Part shown: positions 6,719 to 14,023 of the stretch, in pieces
Numbering within the stretch: position 1 is the first letter of the stretch
How the letters are laid out: every line of letters starts with the position of its first letter
Position numbers and translations under genes: made by a program
Assembly (NCBI GenBank): GCA_934597535.1
Contig: CAKTRT010000017.1
Span: 1-24,490, forward strand
DNA: 24,490 nucleotides
From: an uncultured Oscillospiraceae bacterium
Lineage (GTDB): Bacteria > Bacillota > Clostridia > Oscillospirales > Oscillospiraceae
Direction of reading: 5' to 3'
The notes under the pieces: generated by a model
What the model saw: the letters and a program-made list of their open reading frames with translations, nothing else
Database searches by the model: none
What the model was told of the DNA's origin: nothing

Positions 6719-7918
6719 ATGCGAGATCTCAAGCACCTGATCTACTTTGAAAATCTCCTGCAAGAGGCAAACAACGACCTGGTCAAGCAGGCCAAGGACG
6801 AGGGCAGGCTGGCGCTTGGCTACACCTGCTATTTTATGCCCGAGATCCTGCTGGATCTGCCCGGCTGCTTTTCTTCGCGCCTGCGCGCGCCGCGCTGCTC
6901 CTCGCCGGATATGGCGACCTATTACATGTCCGCACGCACCTGCCATTACGGGCGCTGTCTTTTCGAGCGCGCGCTCGAAGGCGGCTTCAACTATCTCGAT
7001 GCACAGCTTGCCACCGAGACGTGCACTGTCACCTGCCGCTTTCAGGAGCATTTGCAGCGCATGCCCGGCGTGATCAGCAACCCACGCTTCAAATGCGAGT
7101 TCACCGACGTGCCGTTTAAAAAAACGGAAAACAGCATCGATCATTACGAGGCTCAGCTGCAGGCCCATGTGCTCGACTTCCTGCGTGACAACTACGGTGT
7201 GGACACCTCGGACGCGGCCATCCTCAAGGCCATGGACGAGCATAACGAGGTCTGCCGCCTTGTGCGCGAGATCGGCAACTTCCGCAAGCTGGAGCAGCCC
7301 ACCATCACGGGCTATGAGTTCCATGTCATCACACTGGTGACGATGGTCTGCCCGAAGTACCTGATCATCGACAAGCTGCGCGAAACGCTCGATGAGCTCA
7401 AGACCCGTGAGCCGGACGCCAAACCCGCCTACCGCTGCAAGGTCGTGCTCGCTGGCAGCGAGAACGACGATCCCGGCTTCATCCAGCTTATCGAGAGCTG
7501 CGGCGCGCTCGTAGTGGCTGACCGCTTCTGCTATGGCGCGGTCGAAGCGCGCGAGCCGATCGAGATCCGCGAGGGCGAAACGCCGCTGCGCGCCATCGCG
7601 CGCCACTATCTGCTCAACAGCAACTGCACGCGCTTTATGGAGCAGGCGGAGATGCGCCGCCGCAAGCAGTTCATCGCCGACCTTGCCAAGGAATATCACG
7701 CCGACGGCGTGATCGTCGCCAGCAACAAATTCTGCGAATACTGGAGCTATGAGCGCGTGATCGACACGGTCGTGCTCCAGCGCGATTTCGGGCTTCCCGT
7801 GTGCTCGATCGAAAAAGAATACATCAACTCCGCATCCGGCCAGCTCCGCACCCGCTTCCAGGCGTTTGTCGAGAGCGTGGAGATCAAGAAGCTGCAGGAG
7901 GGTAAGAAAAATGGCTAA
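6719..7918 (+). CDS. 2-hydroxyacyl-CoA dehydratase family subunit (HgdB/FldC-like)
   Basis: The 399-residue protein matches the HGD-D family, whose members are 4Fe-4S enzymes that remove water from (R)-2-hydroxyacyl-CoA through a ketyl radical, or are the related benzoyl-CoA reductases. Family features include GYTCYFMPEILLDLPG (34-49), further cysteines at 50, 60, 75, 80, 102 and 106, the central VCRLVREIGNFRKL, then CGALVVADRFCYGAVEARE. Near the C-terminus come HADGVIVASNKFCEYWSYE and LPVCSIEKEYI. GGGAGGA at 6704-6710 supports the start. It overlaps the next gene by eight bases (7911-7918), as expected for subunits of one complex. Neither the ATPase activator (HgdC/FldI type) nor a CoA-transferase is encoded nearby, so substrate and direction cannot be read from context. 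Confidence 0.85.
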   Translation: MRDLKHLIYFENLLQEANNDLVKQAKDEGRLALGYTCYFMPEILLDLPGCFSSRLRAPRCSSPDMATYYMSARTCHYGRCLFERALEGGFNYLDAQLATETCTVTCRFQEHLQRMPGVISNPRFKCEFTDVPFKKTENSIDHYEAQLQAHVLDFLRDNYGVDTSDAAILKAMDEHNEVCRLVREIGNFRKLEQPTITGYEFHVITLVTMVCPKYLIIDKLRETLDELKTREPDAKPAYRCKVVLAGSENDDPGFIQLIESCGALVVADRFCYGAVEAREPIEIREGETPLRAIARHYLLNSNCTRFMEQAEMRRRKQFIADLAKEYHADGVIVASNKFCEYWSYERVIDTVVLQRDFGLPVCSIEKEYINSASGQLRTRFQAFVESVEIKKLQEGKKNG

Positions 7919-9599
7919 GTTCAACTTCAAGCTGCCCGAGATCAAAAAGCCCGCATTCAGGAAGCCGAAGCGCAAAAAGGCCGAAAAGAACTCCTCCGTC
8001 ACGGTGGACTGCAAAAAGCTTGCGCGTGATTTCTGGTACGGCAAGCCGGATGGCGAGCGCCGTCTCGGCGACCTCTACATTCCCAAGACCGGCCTTTACC
8101 GCCACCGCGAGTGGCGCGGCGTGAAGGATACCTTCTATTACTTCCACATGGTGTGGCTGTATAACTACGCCCACATGGTCATGGACATCAACAAGTATGG
8201 CGGTCTTCCGGTGTTTCTCAAGGGCGTGTGGCGCTACCGCTGGATGGGACAGACCTACCTCACGGTCATGCACTGGTTCGACCGCGGCATGGAGGGGCTG
8301 CGAGGCGAGACGCTGCGCGCCTGCCCGTGGCATTACCGCGGCATGGTCAATGCCACGATCCGCCAGTTCATGCAGATGTTCCACAACGACCTGAACATCA
8401 ATGGTGAAAAGGCCCGCGCGCGTCATGACAAGACGATGGCGCACGACGAGACCGTCTGGGGCGGCATCTTCTATCCGTTCAGCAAGGAAGTGGAAAACGT
8501 TCCGCTGCAGATGGTACCCTACTTTGTCACCTGCCACGTCAACAACCACACGGTGCTCAACTATATCGACGCCATTCAGTCCATCGGCCTTCCCGGCGAT
8601 CCCTGTCCGATGTGTCAGGCAGAGGCAGGTCTGTTCGTGCTTGACGATATGCCCGACTATTTCAAGGCCGTCATCACCTCGAACGAGGCGTGCGACGGCA
8701 GCGTGGCGACCTCCATCATTCAGGACTGGCTCATCAATAAGCCGCTGTTCGCCATGCCGCAGCCGATGCAGTTCGACGATCCGCTGGTGCAGAAGCACTG
8801 CCAAAAGGAGATCGAGGAGGCGTGGAAGTTCATCGAGGAGCAGACCGGCGTGCCGTTTGACTACGAGCAGCTGTGCAGAAAGCTCGAGCGCCAGAACGAG
8901 CTGCAGCGCTTCGAGTGGGAAAAGTGGGATGTGGCCGCTAAGACGAGCTCCTACCCCATCAACGGCGTTTCGCAGGCGCTCTACCGCATCTATCAGTCCC
9001 AGTACGGCGACCTGCCCATCTGGCACGAGGTGGACAGGCACGTGAGCAAGATCCTCTACAAGTGCGTGGAGAAGAAGATCGACACCTTCCCGCTGACGCG
9101 CCACCGTGTGATCGCGTGGTCCTGCGCGCCGCTCTACTACTCCAACTGGTGCACATGGGCCTATAACTGCTGGGGTCTCAACACGGTCATCAATATGGAC
9201 TCGCTGATGTTCGACATGACCATCCGCACCGACGGCTATGAGCATACGCTCGAGGACATGGCGCGCTACCACGAATGGGCGCCCATGCGCCGCATGGCCG
9301 TCGGCGGCATGCACCACATCTTCGAGCTGTGGGAGAATATGGAGCGCTTCAACTGCGACATGGTCATGATGTACGACCAGCTGCAATGCAAAGGCATGCA
9401 GGGCGTGCACGGACTCTTCGAGGACGAGTTCCGCAAGCGCAACATACACGCCATCTGGATGCCGCACGCGCTGCCAGACAAGCGCACCGTCTCCCGCGCG
9501 GAGATCCGCCGCATCATCAACGATTACATGACCACCGTCATGCAGGAAGAGCCGATCGATCCCTCCCTGCTCGACTTTGACGACAGCGACAGCTGGTAA
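7911..9599 (+). CDS. 2-hydroxyacyl-CoA dehydratase family subunit, long form (HgdA/FldB-like)
   Basis: The second subunit has 562 residues, longer than the roughly 410-480 of characterised alpha subunits. It opens with a strongly basic segment (about residues 7-27, rich in lysine, arginine and proline). The family core shows PYFVTCHVNNH, a CxxC in GDPCPMCQAE (C232 and C235), VITSNEACDGS, a cysteine-rich stretch AWSCAPLYYSNWCTWAYNCWG (C405, C414, C420) and MYDQLQCKGMQG (C493). Several of these cysteines could ligate the 4Fe-4S cluster, but which ones is not visible from sequence alone. The ATG lies inside the 3' end of the previous gene with AGGAGGG at 7896-7902. The family call is firm; the reaction is unknown, and lactoyl-, 2-hydroxyglutaryl- or aryl-lactoyl-CoA are candidates only by family analogy. 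Confidence 0.82.
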   Translation: MAKFNFKLPEIKKPAFRKPKRKKAEKNSSVTVDCKKLARDFWYGKPDGERRLGDLYIPKTGLYRHREWRGVKDTFYYFHMVWLYNYAHMVMDINKYGGLPVFLKGVWRYRWMGQTYLTVMHWFDRGMEGLRGETLRACPWHYRGMVNATIRQFMQMFHNDLNINGEKARARHDKTMAHDETVWGGIFYPFSKEVENVPLQMVPYFVTCHVNNHTVLNYIDAIQSIGLPGDPCPMCQAEAGLFVLDDMPDYFKAVITSNEACDGSVATSIIQDWLINKPLFAMPQPMQFDDPLVQKHCQKEIEEAWKFIEEQTGVPFDYEQLCRKLERQNELQRFEWEKWDVAAKTSSYPINGVSQALYRIYQSQYGDLPIWHEVDRHVSKILYKCVEKKIDTFPLTRHRVIAWSCAPLYYSNWCTWAYNCWGLNTVINMDSLMFDMTIRTDGYEHTLEDMARYHEWAPMRRMAVGGMHHIFELWENMERFNCDMVMMYDQLQCKGMQGVHGLFEDEFRKRNIHAIWMPHALPDKRTVSRAEIRRIINDYMTTVMQEEPIDPSLLDFDDSDSW

Positions 9600-9614
9600 A
9601 GGAGGAACGCCATA

Positions 9615-9887
9615 ATGAAACGAATCCGCAAAGAGCGCAGGGGCTGCTGCATCTGCCGCTTCCTCGGCAGAGCGCTCGGCCTTCTGTGGAAGATCTTCAA
9701 GCTTCTCGCCAAGGCGCTCGGCAAGCTGGCCGCCATCCTCGCACCGGTATACGCCATCCTGTTCGCAGTTTTCTACTTTGACCTTGATGGCAAGCTCCTT
9801 TACTATGTGGTCGAGCCGTTCCTCTGCAAGCACTACGACAGGATGGAACGCAAGAATCCGCTCGAGCAGCCGTATGATATGATGTAA
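9615..9887 (+). CDS. Small membrane protein of the dehydratase operon, unknown function
   Basis: This 90-residue protein is not recognised. It begins 15 bases after the dehydratase stop with GGAGG at 9601-9605, so it is co-transcribed. The N-terminus is basic and has a CCIC cluster (residues 11-14). An amphipathic lysine-rich stretch (about 20-40) is followed by a hydrophobic helix around LAAILAPVYAILFAVFYF (about 38-55). A second moderately hydrophobic segment precedes a charged tail ending QPYDMM. It looks like a single-pass or hairpin membrane peptide. A role in anchoring or assisting the dehydratase is inference from position only. Confidence 0.75.
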   Translation: MKRIRKERRGCCICRFLGRALGLLWKIFKLLAKALGKLAAILAPVYAILFAVFYFDLDGKLLYYVVEPFLCKHYDRMERKNPLEQPYDMM

Positions 9888-10115
9888 TAAATCATGACCA
9901 CCGGTAAACCGGTGCTTTAGCCCCCCCCCCGAAAGGGGCGTTGAAGGTTTGACGCTGCATTACCATTTCAGGCAGCCGCTTCAAGCGGCTGCCTCTTTAT
10001 GTCCTCTTGTTCTTGCCGCCTGTAACGGGTCTATGTATTTTTTCTCGGACACCAGCGTCTCGGCCGCCTTACACCAAGCCAAGCAGAAGTAGCGTTTTAT
10101 AACGCAGCAATAGGA
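9888..10115. other. Intergenic region between the dehydratase operon and ssrA
   Basis: The gap holds CACCGGT/ACCGGTG (9899-9905 and 9908-9914), a run of ten C (9921-9930) followed by GAAAGGGG, the terminator described separately (9970-9999), and a small hairpin GCGTT-TTAT-AACGC (10092-10105). I find no convincing gene or promoter here. Confidence 0.6.
9970..9999 (+). terminator. Probable terminator of the dehydratase operon
   Basis: AGGCAGCCGCTT (9970-9981) is complementary to AAGCGGCTGCCT (9983-9994), giving a long GC-rich stem closed by a small loop, followed by CTCTTTAT. The T-run is short, so efficiency is uncertain. It lies about 80 bases after the small membrane protein gene. Confidence 0.6.
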
Positions 10116-10116
10116 T

Positions 10117-10178
10117 AAAAGAAAATGCCTACAGCATTGACCAGTCCAAAAAGGGCTGTCCAATTTACTGTAGGCATT
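10117..10178 (-). terminator. Terminator downstream of ssrA
   Basis: On the minus strand AATGCCTACAG (10168-10178) pairs with CTGTAGGCATT (10124-10134). An inner stem is formed by GACAGCCC and GGACTGGTC around a T-rich loop. The distal arm runs into TTTTCTTTT, the complement of 10117-10125. It begins only six bases beyond the CCA end of tmRNA. Confidence 0.8.
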
Positions 10179-10183
10179 CCATT

Positions 10184-10530
10184 TGGTGGAGGCGGCGGGA
10201 GTCGAACCCGCGTCCGAAAGCACTTTAACAGGATTTTCTCCGGGCGCAGTCAGGATTTAAGCATTCCCTCCACGCAAGGACACCTGACAGACCTTACGCT
10301 TCAGTAGAGTCATGATGCATGGGCGTGTCAACTCTTTCACGCCTCACGTTCGCCGCTACACGACGCCTTCCCCGGGCCGCGGCCCTCCCGGTTCAGACGG
10401 CTGCCTTAATTAGGCAGCGACAGCAACTTCGTTGTTGTTCTTTAATTTATAAGTTACCCGTTTTATAGAGGCCAGGCGCCTCTGCCCGCTTATCCTGCCT
10501 CCACACCCCCGTCGAAACCGGTACGCCCCC
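10184..10530 (-). ncRNA. ssrA: Transfer-messenger RNA (tmRNA)
   Basis: The tRNA-like ends are clear. The 3' end reads GGGTTCGACTCCC, then CGCCTCC, A and encoded CCA (ending at 10184). The 5' end GGGGGCG (10530 down to 10524) pairs with CGCCTCC with one G-U pair. ACCGGTTTCGACGGGGG just inside the 5' end is the classic tmRNA signature. The tag reading frame ends at 10410 with TAA and reads ...KNNNEVAVAA; the resume codon is an AAG or AAC in this frame rather than the usual GCA. The GCTGCC of the tag end pairs with GGCAGC right after the stop, as in other tmRNAs. tmRNA rescues stalled ribosomes and tags the nascent chain for proteolysis. It lies downstream of its partner smpB, with a cyclophilin gene between. 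Confidence 0.96.
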
Positions 10531-10536
10531 GTGTGA

Positions 10537-10576
10537 GCGGCGCACGACAAGTGCGCCGCGAATACGGGAAACCCGT
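10537..10576 (-). other. Two hairpins between the cyclophilin gene and ssrA
   Basis: GCGGCGCAC (10537-10545) pairs with GTGCGCCGC (10551-10559), a 9-base perfect stem. ACGGG (10564-10568) pairs with CCCGT (10572-10576). Neither is followed by a T-run on either strand, so they are not standard terminators. They may be processing signals in a precursor of tmRNA. I see no good promoter in the 76 bases before ssrA. Confidence 0.5.
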
Positions 10577-10605
10577 CAGGTATGCGAAAGCAAAAGGAAA
10601 TGAAA

Positions 10606-11127
10606 TTACATCTTCTCCGGCTCGGGATAGTCAACGCCCTGCGTATCCACGCGGATGGTCTTGATGACCTGTGGCTTTTTCGGCATGTCGTTGTACATGT
10701 TGCGGTTCACGCGGGAGATGTCCACAGCGGCCTGCGCATTCTCGGTGATCTTACCAAACGCCGCATACTGACCGTCAAGGTGCGGCGCGTCGGCCACCAT
10801 GATGAAAAACTGGCTGCCCGCGCTGTCGGGGATCATCGTGCGCGCCATCGAGAGAACGCCCAGCGTGTGCTTGAGATCGTTCTTGAAGCCGTTGGCGGAA
10901 AATTCACCCTTGATCTCGTAGCCGGGGCCGCCCGTGCCGTTGCCGTCCGGGTCGCCGCCCTGGATCATAAAGCCGGGGATGACACGGTGGAAGACAACGC
11001 CGTCATAAAAGCCGGAGTTCGCCAGAGCGATGAAGTTGTTGACGGTGTTGGGCGCGATCTCTGGATAGAGTTCGCCGCTCATCACCGCGCCGCTTTCCAT
11101 TTCGATGGTCACGATCGGATTTGCCAT
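10606..11127 (-). CDS. Cyclophilin-type peptidyl-prolyl cis-trans isomerase
   Basis: The 173-residue protein is a single cyclophilin domain without a signal peptide, so it acts in the cytoplasm. The catalytic segment FHRVIPGFMIQGGDP spans 46-60, with R48 as the catalytic arginine. NDLKHTLGVLSMAR and SAGSQFFI with the substrate-pocket residues are intact. The ATG at 11127 has AAGGAG upstream, and that site overlaps the smpB stop codon, so the two genes are one transcript. Isomerisation of proline peptide bonds is the known activity; a link to trans-translation is suggested only by position between smpB and ssrA. Confidence 0.94.
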   Translation of the reverse strand: MANPIVTIEMESGAVMSGELYPEIAPNTVNNFIALANSGFYDGVVFHRVIPGFMIQGGDPDGNGTGGPGYEIKGEFSANGFKNDLKHTLGVLSMARTMIPDSAGSQFFIMVADAPHLDGQYAAFGKITENAQAAVDISRVNRNMYNDMPKKPQVIKTIRVDTQGVDYPEPEKM

Positions 11128-11138
11128 AATTTCTCTCC

Positions 11139-11603
11139 TTATCTCCGCGCTTTCATCGCGCGGTCGATCTCGCGCTTGGCGTCACGCTTGGCGGCGTCCT
11201 CGCGCTTGTCGTAGTTTTTCTTACCCTTGCACACACCGACTTCGACCTTCACGCGCGCGTCCTTGAAGTAAACGCTCAGCGGGATCAGCGCGTAGCCGTC
11301 CTGCTTGATGAGCGAATAGAGCTTGCCTATCTCGCGCTTGTGCAGAAGGAGCTTTTTGGGCCGGTCGGGGTCATGGTTGAAGATATTGCCCTTGTCGTAG
11401 GGCGAAATGTGCATCGACAGCACGTTCGCCTCGCCGTTTTTGACGATGACATAGCTGTCTTTCAGGTTGAGCGTGCCGGCGCGGATGGACTTGACCTCCG
11501 TGCCCTTGAGCTCGATGCCCGCCTCATAGCGGTCCTCGACAAAATAGTCATGGAATGCCTTGCGGTTCTGCGCCGCGATCTTGATCCCCTTTTTCTCCGC
11601 CAC
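11139..11603 (-). CDS. smpB: SsrA-binding protein SmpB
   Basis: SmpB binds the tRNA-like domain of tmRNA and delivers it to stalled ribosomes. The 154-residue protein carries [27 protein letters not shown] with NLKDSY, and [16 protein letters not shown]. The basic tail has [10 protein letters not shown], which enters the mRNA channel. I chose the GTG at 11603: reading from there matches the family N-terminus (AEKKGIKI), a G-rich Shine-Dalgarno lies upstream, and no in-frame ATG is nearby. The gene is first in the block smpB, cyclophilin, ssrA. Confidence 0.96.
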   Translation of the reverse strand: MAEKKGIKIAAQNRKAFHDYFVEDRYEAGIELKGTEVKSIRAGTLNLKDSYVIVKNGEANVLSMHISPYDKGNIFNHDPDRPKKLLLHKREIGKLYSLIKQDGYALIPLSVYFKDARVKVEVGVCKGKKNYDKREDAAKRDAKREIDRAMKARR

Positions 11604-11633
11604 GGCACATCCCCCTTTCCTTTGGCGAGAGCC

Positions 11634-11662
11634 AGTATAGCATGATTTTACCCGCCGCACAA
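11634..11662 (-). promoter_or_regulatory. Sigma-A-type promoter for smpB
   Basis: On the minus strand TTGTGC (11657-11662) and TATACT (11634-11639) are 17 bases apart, with TG before the -10 (extended -10). It sits about 30 bases before the smpB GTG. Confidence 0.75.
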
Positions 11663-11720
11663 GAGCTGTAATCAAAATGTAATAATATTTGAATTCCCTG
11701 TGGCAATTTTCGCCGCTCTG

Positions 11721-11729
11721 TGCTATGAT
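11721..11729 (+). promoter_or_regulatory. Extended -10 promoter for the envelope operon
   Basis: TGCTATGAT gives an extended -10, with TATGAT at 11724-11729. The -35 region is weak (TGGCAA at 17 bases' spacing). It is divergent from the smpB promoter and 37 bases before the GTG of the phosphodiesterase gene. Confidence 0.55.
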
Positions 11730-11765
11730 GTAAGTTGAATTTGTATCACTTTCAAGGGGTGAGCC

Positions 11766-12704
11766 GTGATCGACCTTTCCTTCCGTGTTACGCTGCCTGC
11801 GCCGCTGCTGCGGGCGGTCATGCTGCTGTCCGTCAGCCTGCTGTGCCTGTATGCACTCACGTCCGCTTCCGTTGCTGCAGAGCCGGATGCCTCCGCTGTC
11901 ATTGAGGAAAAAGATCGTCCCGCTGGCGAGCAGAGCGCCGAAGATATCCTTGCAGGCGCCTGCACCATCGTGCACGGAATGGGACAGCTCCGCAACGTCA
12001 CCGTGCTCAACTGCCGCGAGGGCTTCGAGCACTACTATGCACTGGGCGCGCGGGTATTCGAGGTCGATCTGCGCATGACGAGCGACGGGCAGGTCGTGCT
12101 GCGGCACGACTGGCGCGCAGGATGGCAGAGCGGCATCAGCGAGCTGATGATCCCAACCTTCGATAAATTCATCTCAACACCCATTCTGAACGAGTACACC
12201 CCCATGAGCTTCCGTGATCTGCTGCTGCTGATGGAGGAGTATCCCGATATCTGCATCGTCACCGATACCAAGTTCACCGACGCTGAAGTTGTGACCGCGC
12301 AGTTTTCCGCCATGCTTGACGATGCGCACGCGCTGGGGCTGTCCTACCTGTTCGACCGCATGGTGATCCAGGTCTACTCGCCGCTGATGTTCCGCGTGGT
12401 GGATCATCTCGGCCATTTTCCGCACTACATCTACACACTTTACGCCGAGGGCTTTGACCGCAGCGAGGATGCGCTGCGCAAAAGGCTCGCCTTCTGCCAG
12501 GAAAACGGCATTCACGGCATAACGATGTGGTCCTACTGGTGGGACGCGCATTATGCCCACATCACTGAGGCATACGGCGTGCGCTGCTACGTTCATACCG
12601 TCAATGACGCCGCCGAGGCTTCGGCGCTGCTGCGCAGCGGCGTCAGCGCCGTCTATACCGACAGTCTCATCCCCGATGATCTGCAAGGAGTAAACGATCC
12701 ATGA
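11766..12704 (+). CDS. Glycerophosphodiester phosphodiesterase-family protein, exported or membrane-anchored
   Basis: The 312-residue protein has an N-terminal hydrophobic segment (about 13-37) acting as signal or anchor. A TIM-barrel phosphodiesterase domain follows from about residue 67. Metal and catalytic positions seen are VHGMG (H70), FEVDL (E99 and D101), and RHDW (H114 and D115). The usual HRG motif reads HGM here, with the arginine replaced. The family splits glycerophosphodiesters, or in PI-PLC-like branches other phosphodiesters; the substrate is not determinable. The GTG start at 11766 has AAGGGG at 11754-11759; an in-frame ATG at 11820 would cut into the hydrophobic segment. It overlaps the Nudix gene by four bases. 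Confidence 0.8.
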   Translation: MIDLSFRVTLPAPLLRAVMLLSVSLLCLYALTSASVAAEPDASAVIEEKDRPAGEQSAEDILAGACTIVHGMGQLRNVTVLNCREGFEHYYALGARVFEVDLRMTSDGQVVLRHDWRAGWQSGISELMIPTFDKFISTPILNEYTPMSFRDLLLLMEEYPDICIVTDTKFTDAEVVTAQFSAMLDDAHALGLSYLFDRMVIQVYSPLMFRVVDHLGHFPHYIYTLYAEGFDRSEDALRKRLAFCQENGIHGITMWSYWWDAHYAHITEAYGVRCYVHTVNDAAEASALLRSGVSAVYTDSLIPDDLQGVNDP

Positions 12705-13240
12705 AACTGAAGGAAACCTTTCTCCGCCGTGAGGAGATCTACCACGGCCGCATTCTCAATGTGCACGTCGATACCGTTCGCCTGCCGAACGGCAAGGAGA
12801 GCACGCGCGAGGTCGCCGATCACCCCGGCGGCGTGGCGGTCGTCGCTCTCGACAAAAACTACAATGTACTCACCGTGAAGCAGTACCGCTATGTTTTCTC
12901 CCGCGTGCTTGAGGAGATTCCCGCAGGGAAATTGGAGCGCGGCGAAGATCCGTATGAAGCTGCGCTGCGCGAGCTCAGGGAGGAAACAGGCGCGATCCCG
13001 CAGCGCATGACGGATCTCGGCAAGCTGCTCGTCTCCCCCGGCTGCTATGGCGAGGTGCTGCACCTTTACCTTGCCGAGGGGCTGACCTTCGGTGAGCAAA
13101 ATCCGGACGAGGACGAATTTCTGGAACTCTACCGCACGCCGTTTGCTGAAATGCTCACGCGCGTCATGCACGGAGAGATCGAAGACGCGAAGACTGCCTG
13201 CGGCATCCTCAAGGTGCACGCTCTGCGCACCGTACGCTGA
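12701..13240 (+). CDS. Nudix hydrolase, ADP-ribose pyrophosphatase type
   Basis: The 179-residue protein has a complete Nudix box from G76 to A98, starting GKLERGE and ending RELREETGA, which fits the G-x5-E-x7-REUxEExGU rule. The preceding QYRYVFSRVLEEIPAG and following SPGCYGEVLHLYLAEGL are typical of the NudF/ADP-ribose pyrophosphatase branch. That branch cleaves ADP-ribose to AMP and ribose 5-phosphate. The ATG overlaps the phosphodiesterase stop (ATGA), with AAGGAG at 12685-12690. walR follows after 38 bases, so it is probably in the same transcript. Substrate specificity within the Nudix family is inference. Confidence 0.88.
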   Translation: MKLKETFLRREEIYHGRILNVHVDTVRLPNGKESTREVADHPGGVAVVALDKNYNVLTVKQYRYVFSRVLEEIPAGKLERGEDPYEAALRELREETGAIPQRMTDLGKLLVSPGCYGEVLHLYLAEGLTFGEQNPDEDEFLELYRTPFAEMLTRVMHGEIEDAKTACGILKVHALRTVR

Positions 13241-13278
13241 AGCGCCGCATAAAACGAGAAACAGGAGAGAAAGCACCG

Positions 13279-13989
13279 ATGGAACAGAAGAAAACGATCC
13301 TCATTGTGGAGGATGAAAAAAATATCGTTGATATCATCCGCTTCAACCTGCAGCGCGCGGGCTATGATACGCTTGAAGCCTACGACGGCGAGGCCGGCCT
13401 TGCCGCAGCGCGTGAAAAAAAGCCCGACCTCATCTTACTCGATGTGATGATGCCAAAAATGATGGGCTTTGACGTCTGCCGCGCCCTGCGCGGCGAGGGC
13501 GATAACGTGCCTGTCATCATTCTGACCGCGCGCGAGGAGGAAGAGGATAAGATCCTCGGCCTTGAGATCGGCGCGGACGATTACATCACCAAGCCCTTCT
13601 CCATGCGCGAGCTGCTCGCGCGCGTCAAGGCCAACATCCGCCGCACCGCCATGCAGTCCGCCCCAACCGGCGAGGACAGCGCCATGAGCGCCGGCGGCGG
13701 CATCACCATCAATACTGACAGTTTTCAGGTCTATAAGAACGGCACGCCCATTGACCTGACGCAGCGCGAATACGAACTTCTGACGTTTCTCGCCAGTCAC
13801 CCCGGCAAAGTCTTTTCGCGCGTTGACCTCATGGAGCAGGTATGGAACTACGGCTATGTCGGCGATGATGCACGCACCGTGGATGTCACCGTCCGCCGCC
13901 TGCGCGAAAAGATCGAAAACGATCCCGCCTCCCCCGCCTATATTCTCACGCGCCGCGGCGTCGGCTACTATTTTTCCGCCCAGACCTGA
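13279..13989 (+). CDS. walR: WalR-like OmpR/PhoB-family response regulator
   Basis: The 236-residue regulator has a receiver domain (about 6-118) with the acidic pocket E11/D12, phosphoacceptor D55 in ILLDVMMP, T83 and K105 in ITKPFS. A C-terminal winged helix (about 140-235) contains QREYELLTFLASHPGKVFSR and RTVDVTVRRLREKIE, ending RRGVGYYF. The call as WalR (YycF) rests on the sequence class plus the gene order: kinase, YycH-like and YycI-like genes follow directly. WalR controls cell-wall hydrolase genes in Firmicutes. AGGAGAG at 13263-13269 supports the start. PhoP is the main alternative, but the YycH/YycI neighbours argue against it. Confidence 0.88.
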   Translation: MEQKKTILIVEDEKNIVDIIRFNLQRAGYDTLEAYDGEAGLAAAREKKPDLILLDVMMPKMMGFDVCRALRGEGDNVPVIILTAREEEEDKILGLEIGADDYITKPFSMRELLARVKANIRRTAMQSAPTGEDSAMSAGGGITINTDSFQVYKNGTPIDLTQREYELLTFLASHPGKVFSRVDLMEQVWNYGYVGDDARTVDVTVRRLREKIENDPASPAYILTRRGVGYYFSAQT

Positions 13990-14023
13990 AAGACGCTGAA
14001 TTCCCGCGAAAGGAGTACCGCCC

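Noticed and set aside
6617..8044. A 475-residue minus-strand open frame opposite the first dehydratase subunit
   Set aside because: Mirror frame of a clear HGD-D gene; it would also run through the operon promoter region.
7884..9833. A 649-residue open frame on the minus strand opposite the large dehydratase gene
   Set aside because: It is a high-GC mirror frame with no family motif; the plus-strand protein has clear family motifs and ribosome-binding sites.
10190..10220. A tRNA 3' half (T-arm and acceptor)
   Set aside because: It is the tRNA-like end of tmRNA; the 5' partner is at 10524-10530 and the tag frame lies between.
10125..10307. A 60-residue plus-strand open frame
   Set aside because: It lies across the ssrA terminator and the 3' part of tmRNA on the opposite strand.
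10537..10559. Terminator of the cyclophilin gene
   Set aside because: The stem is strong but no T-run follows on the minus strand; it runs straight into the tmRNA 5' end.
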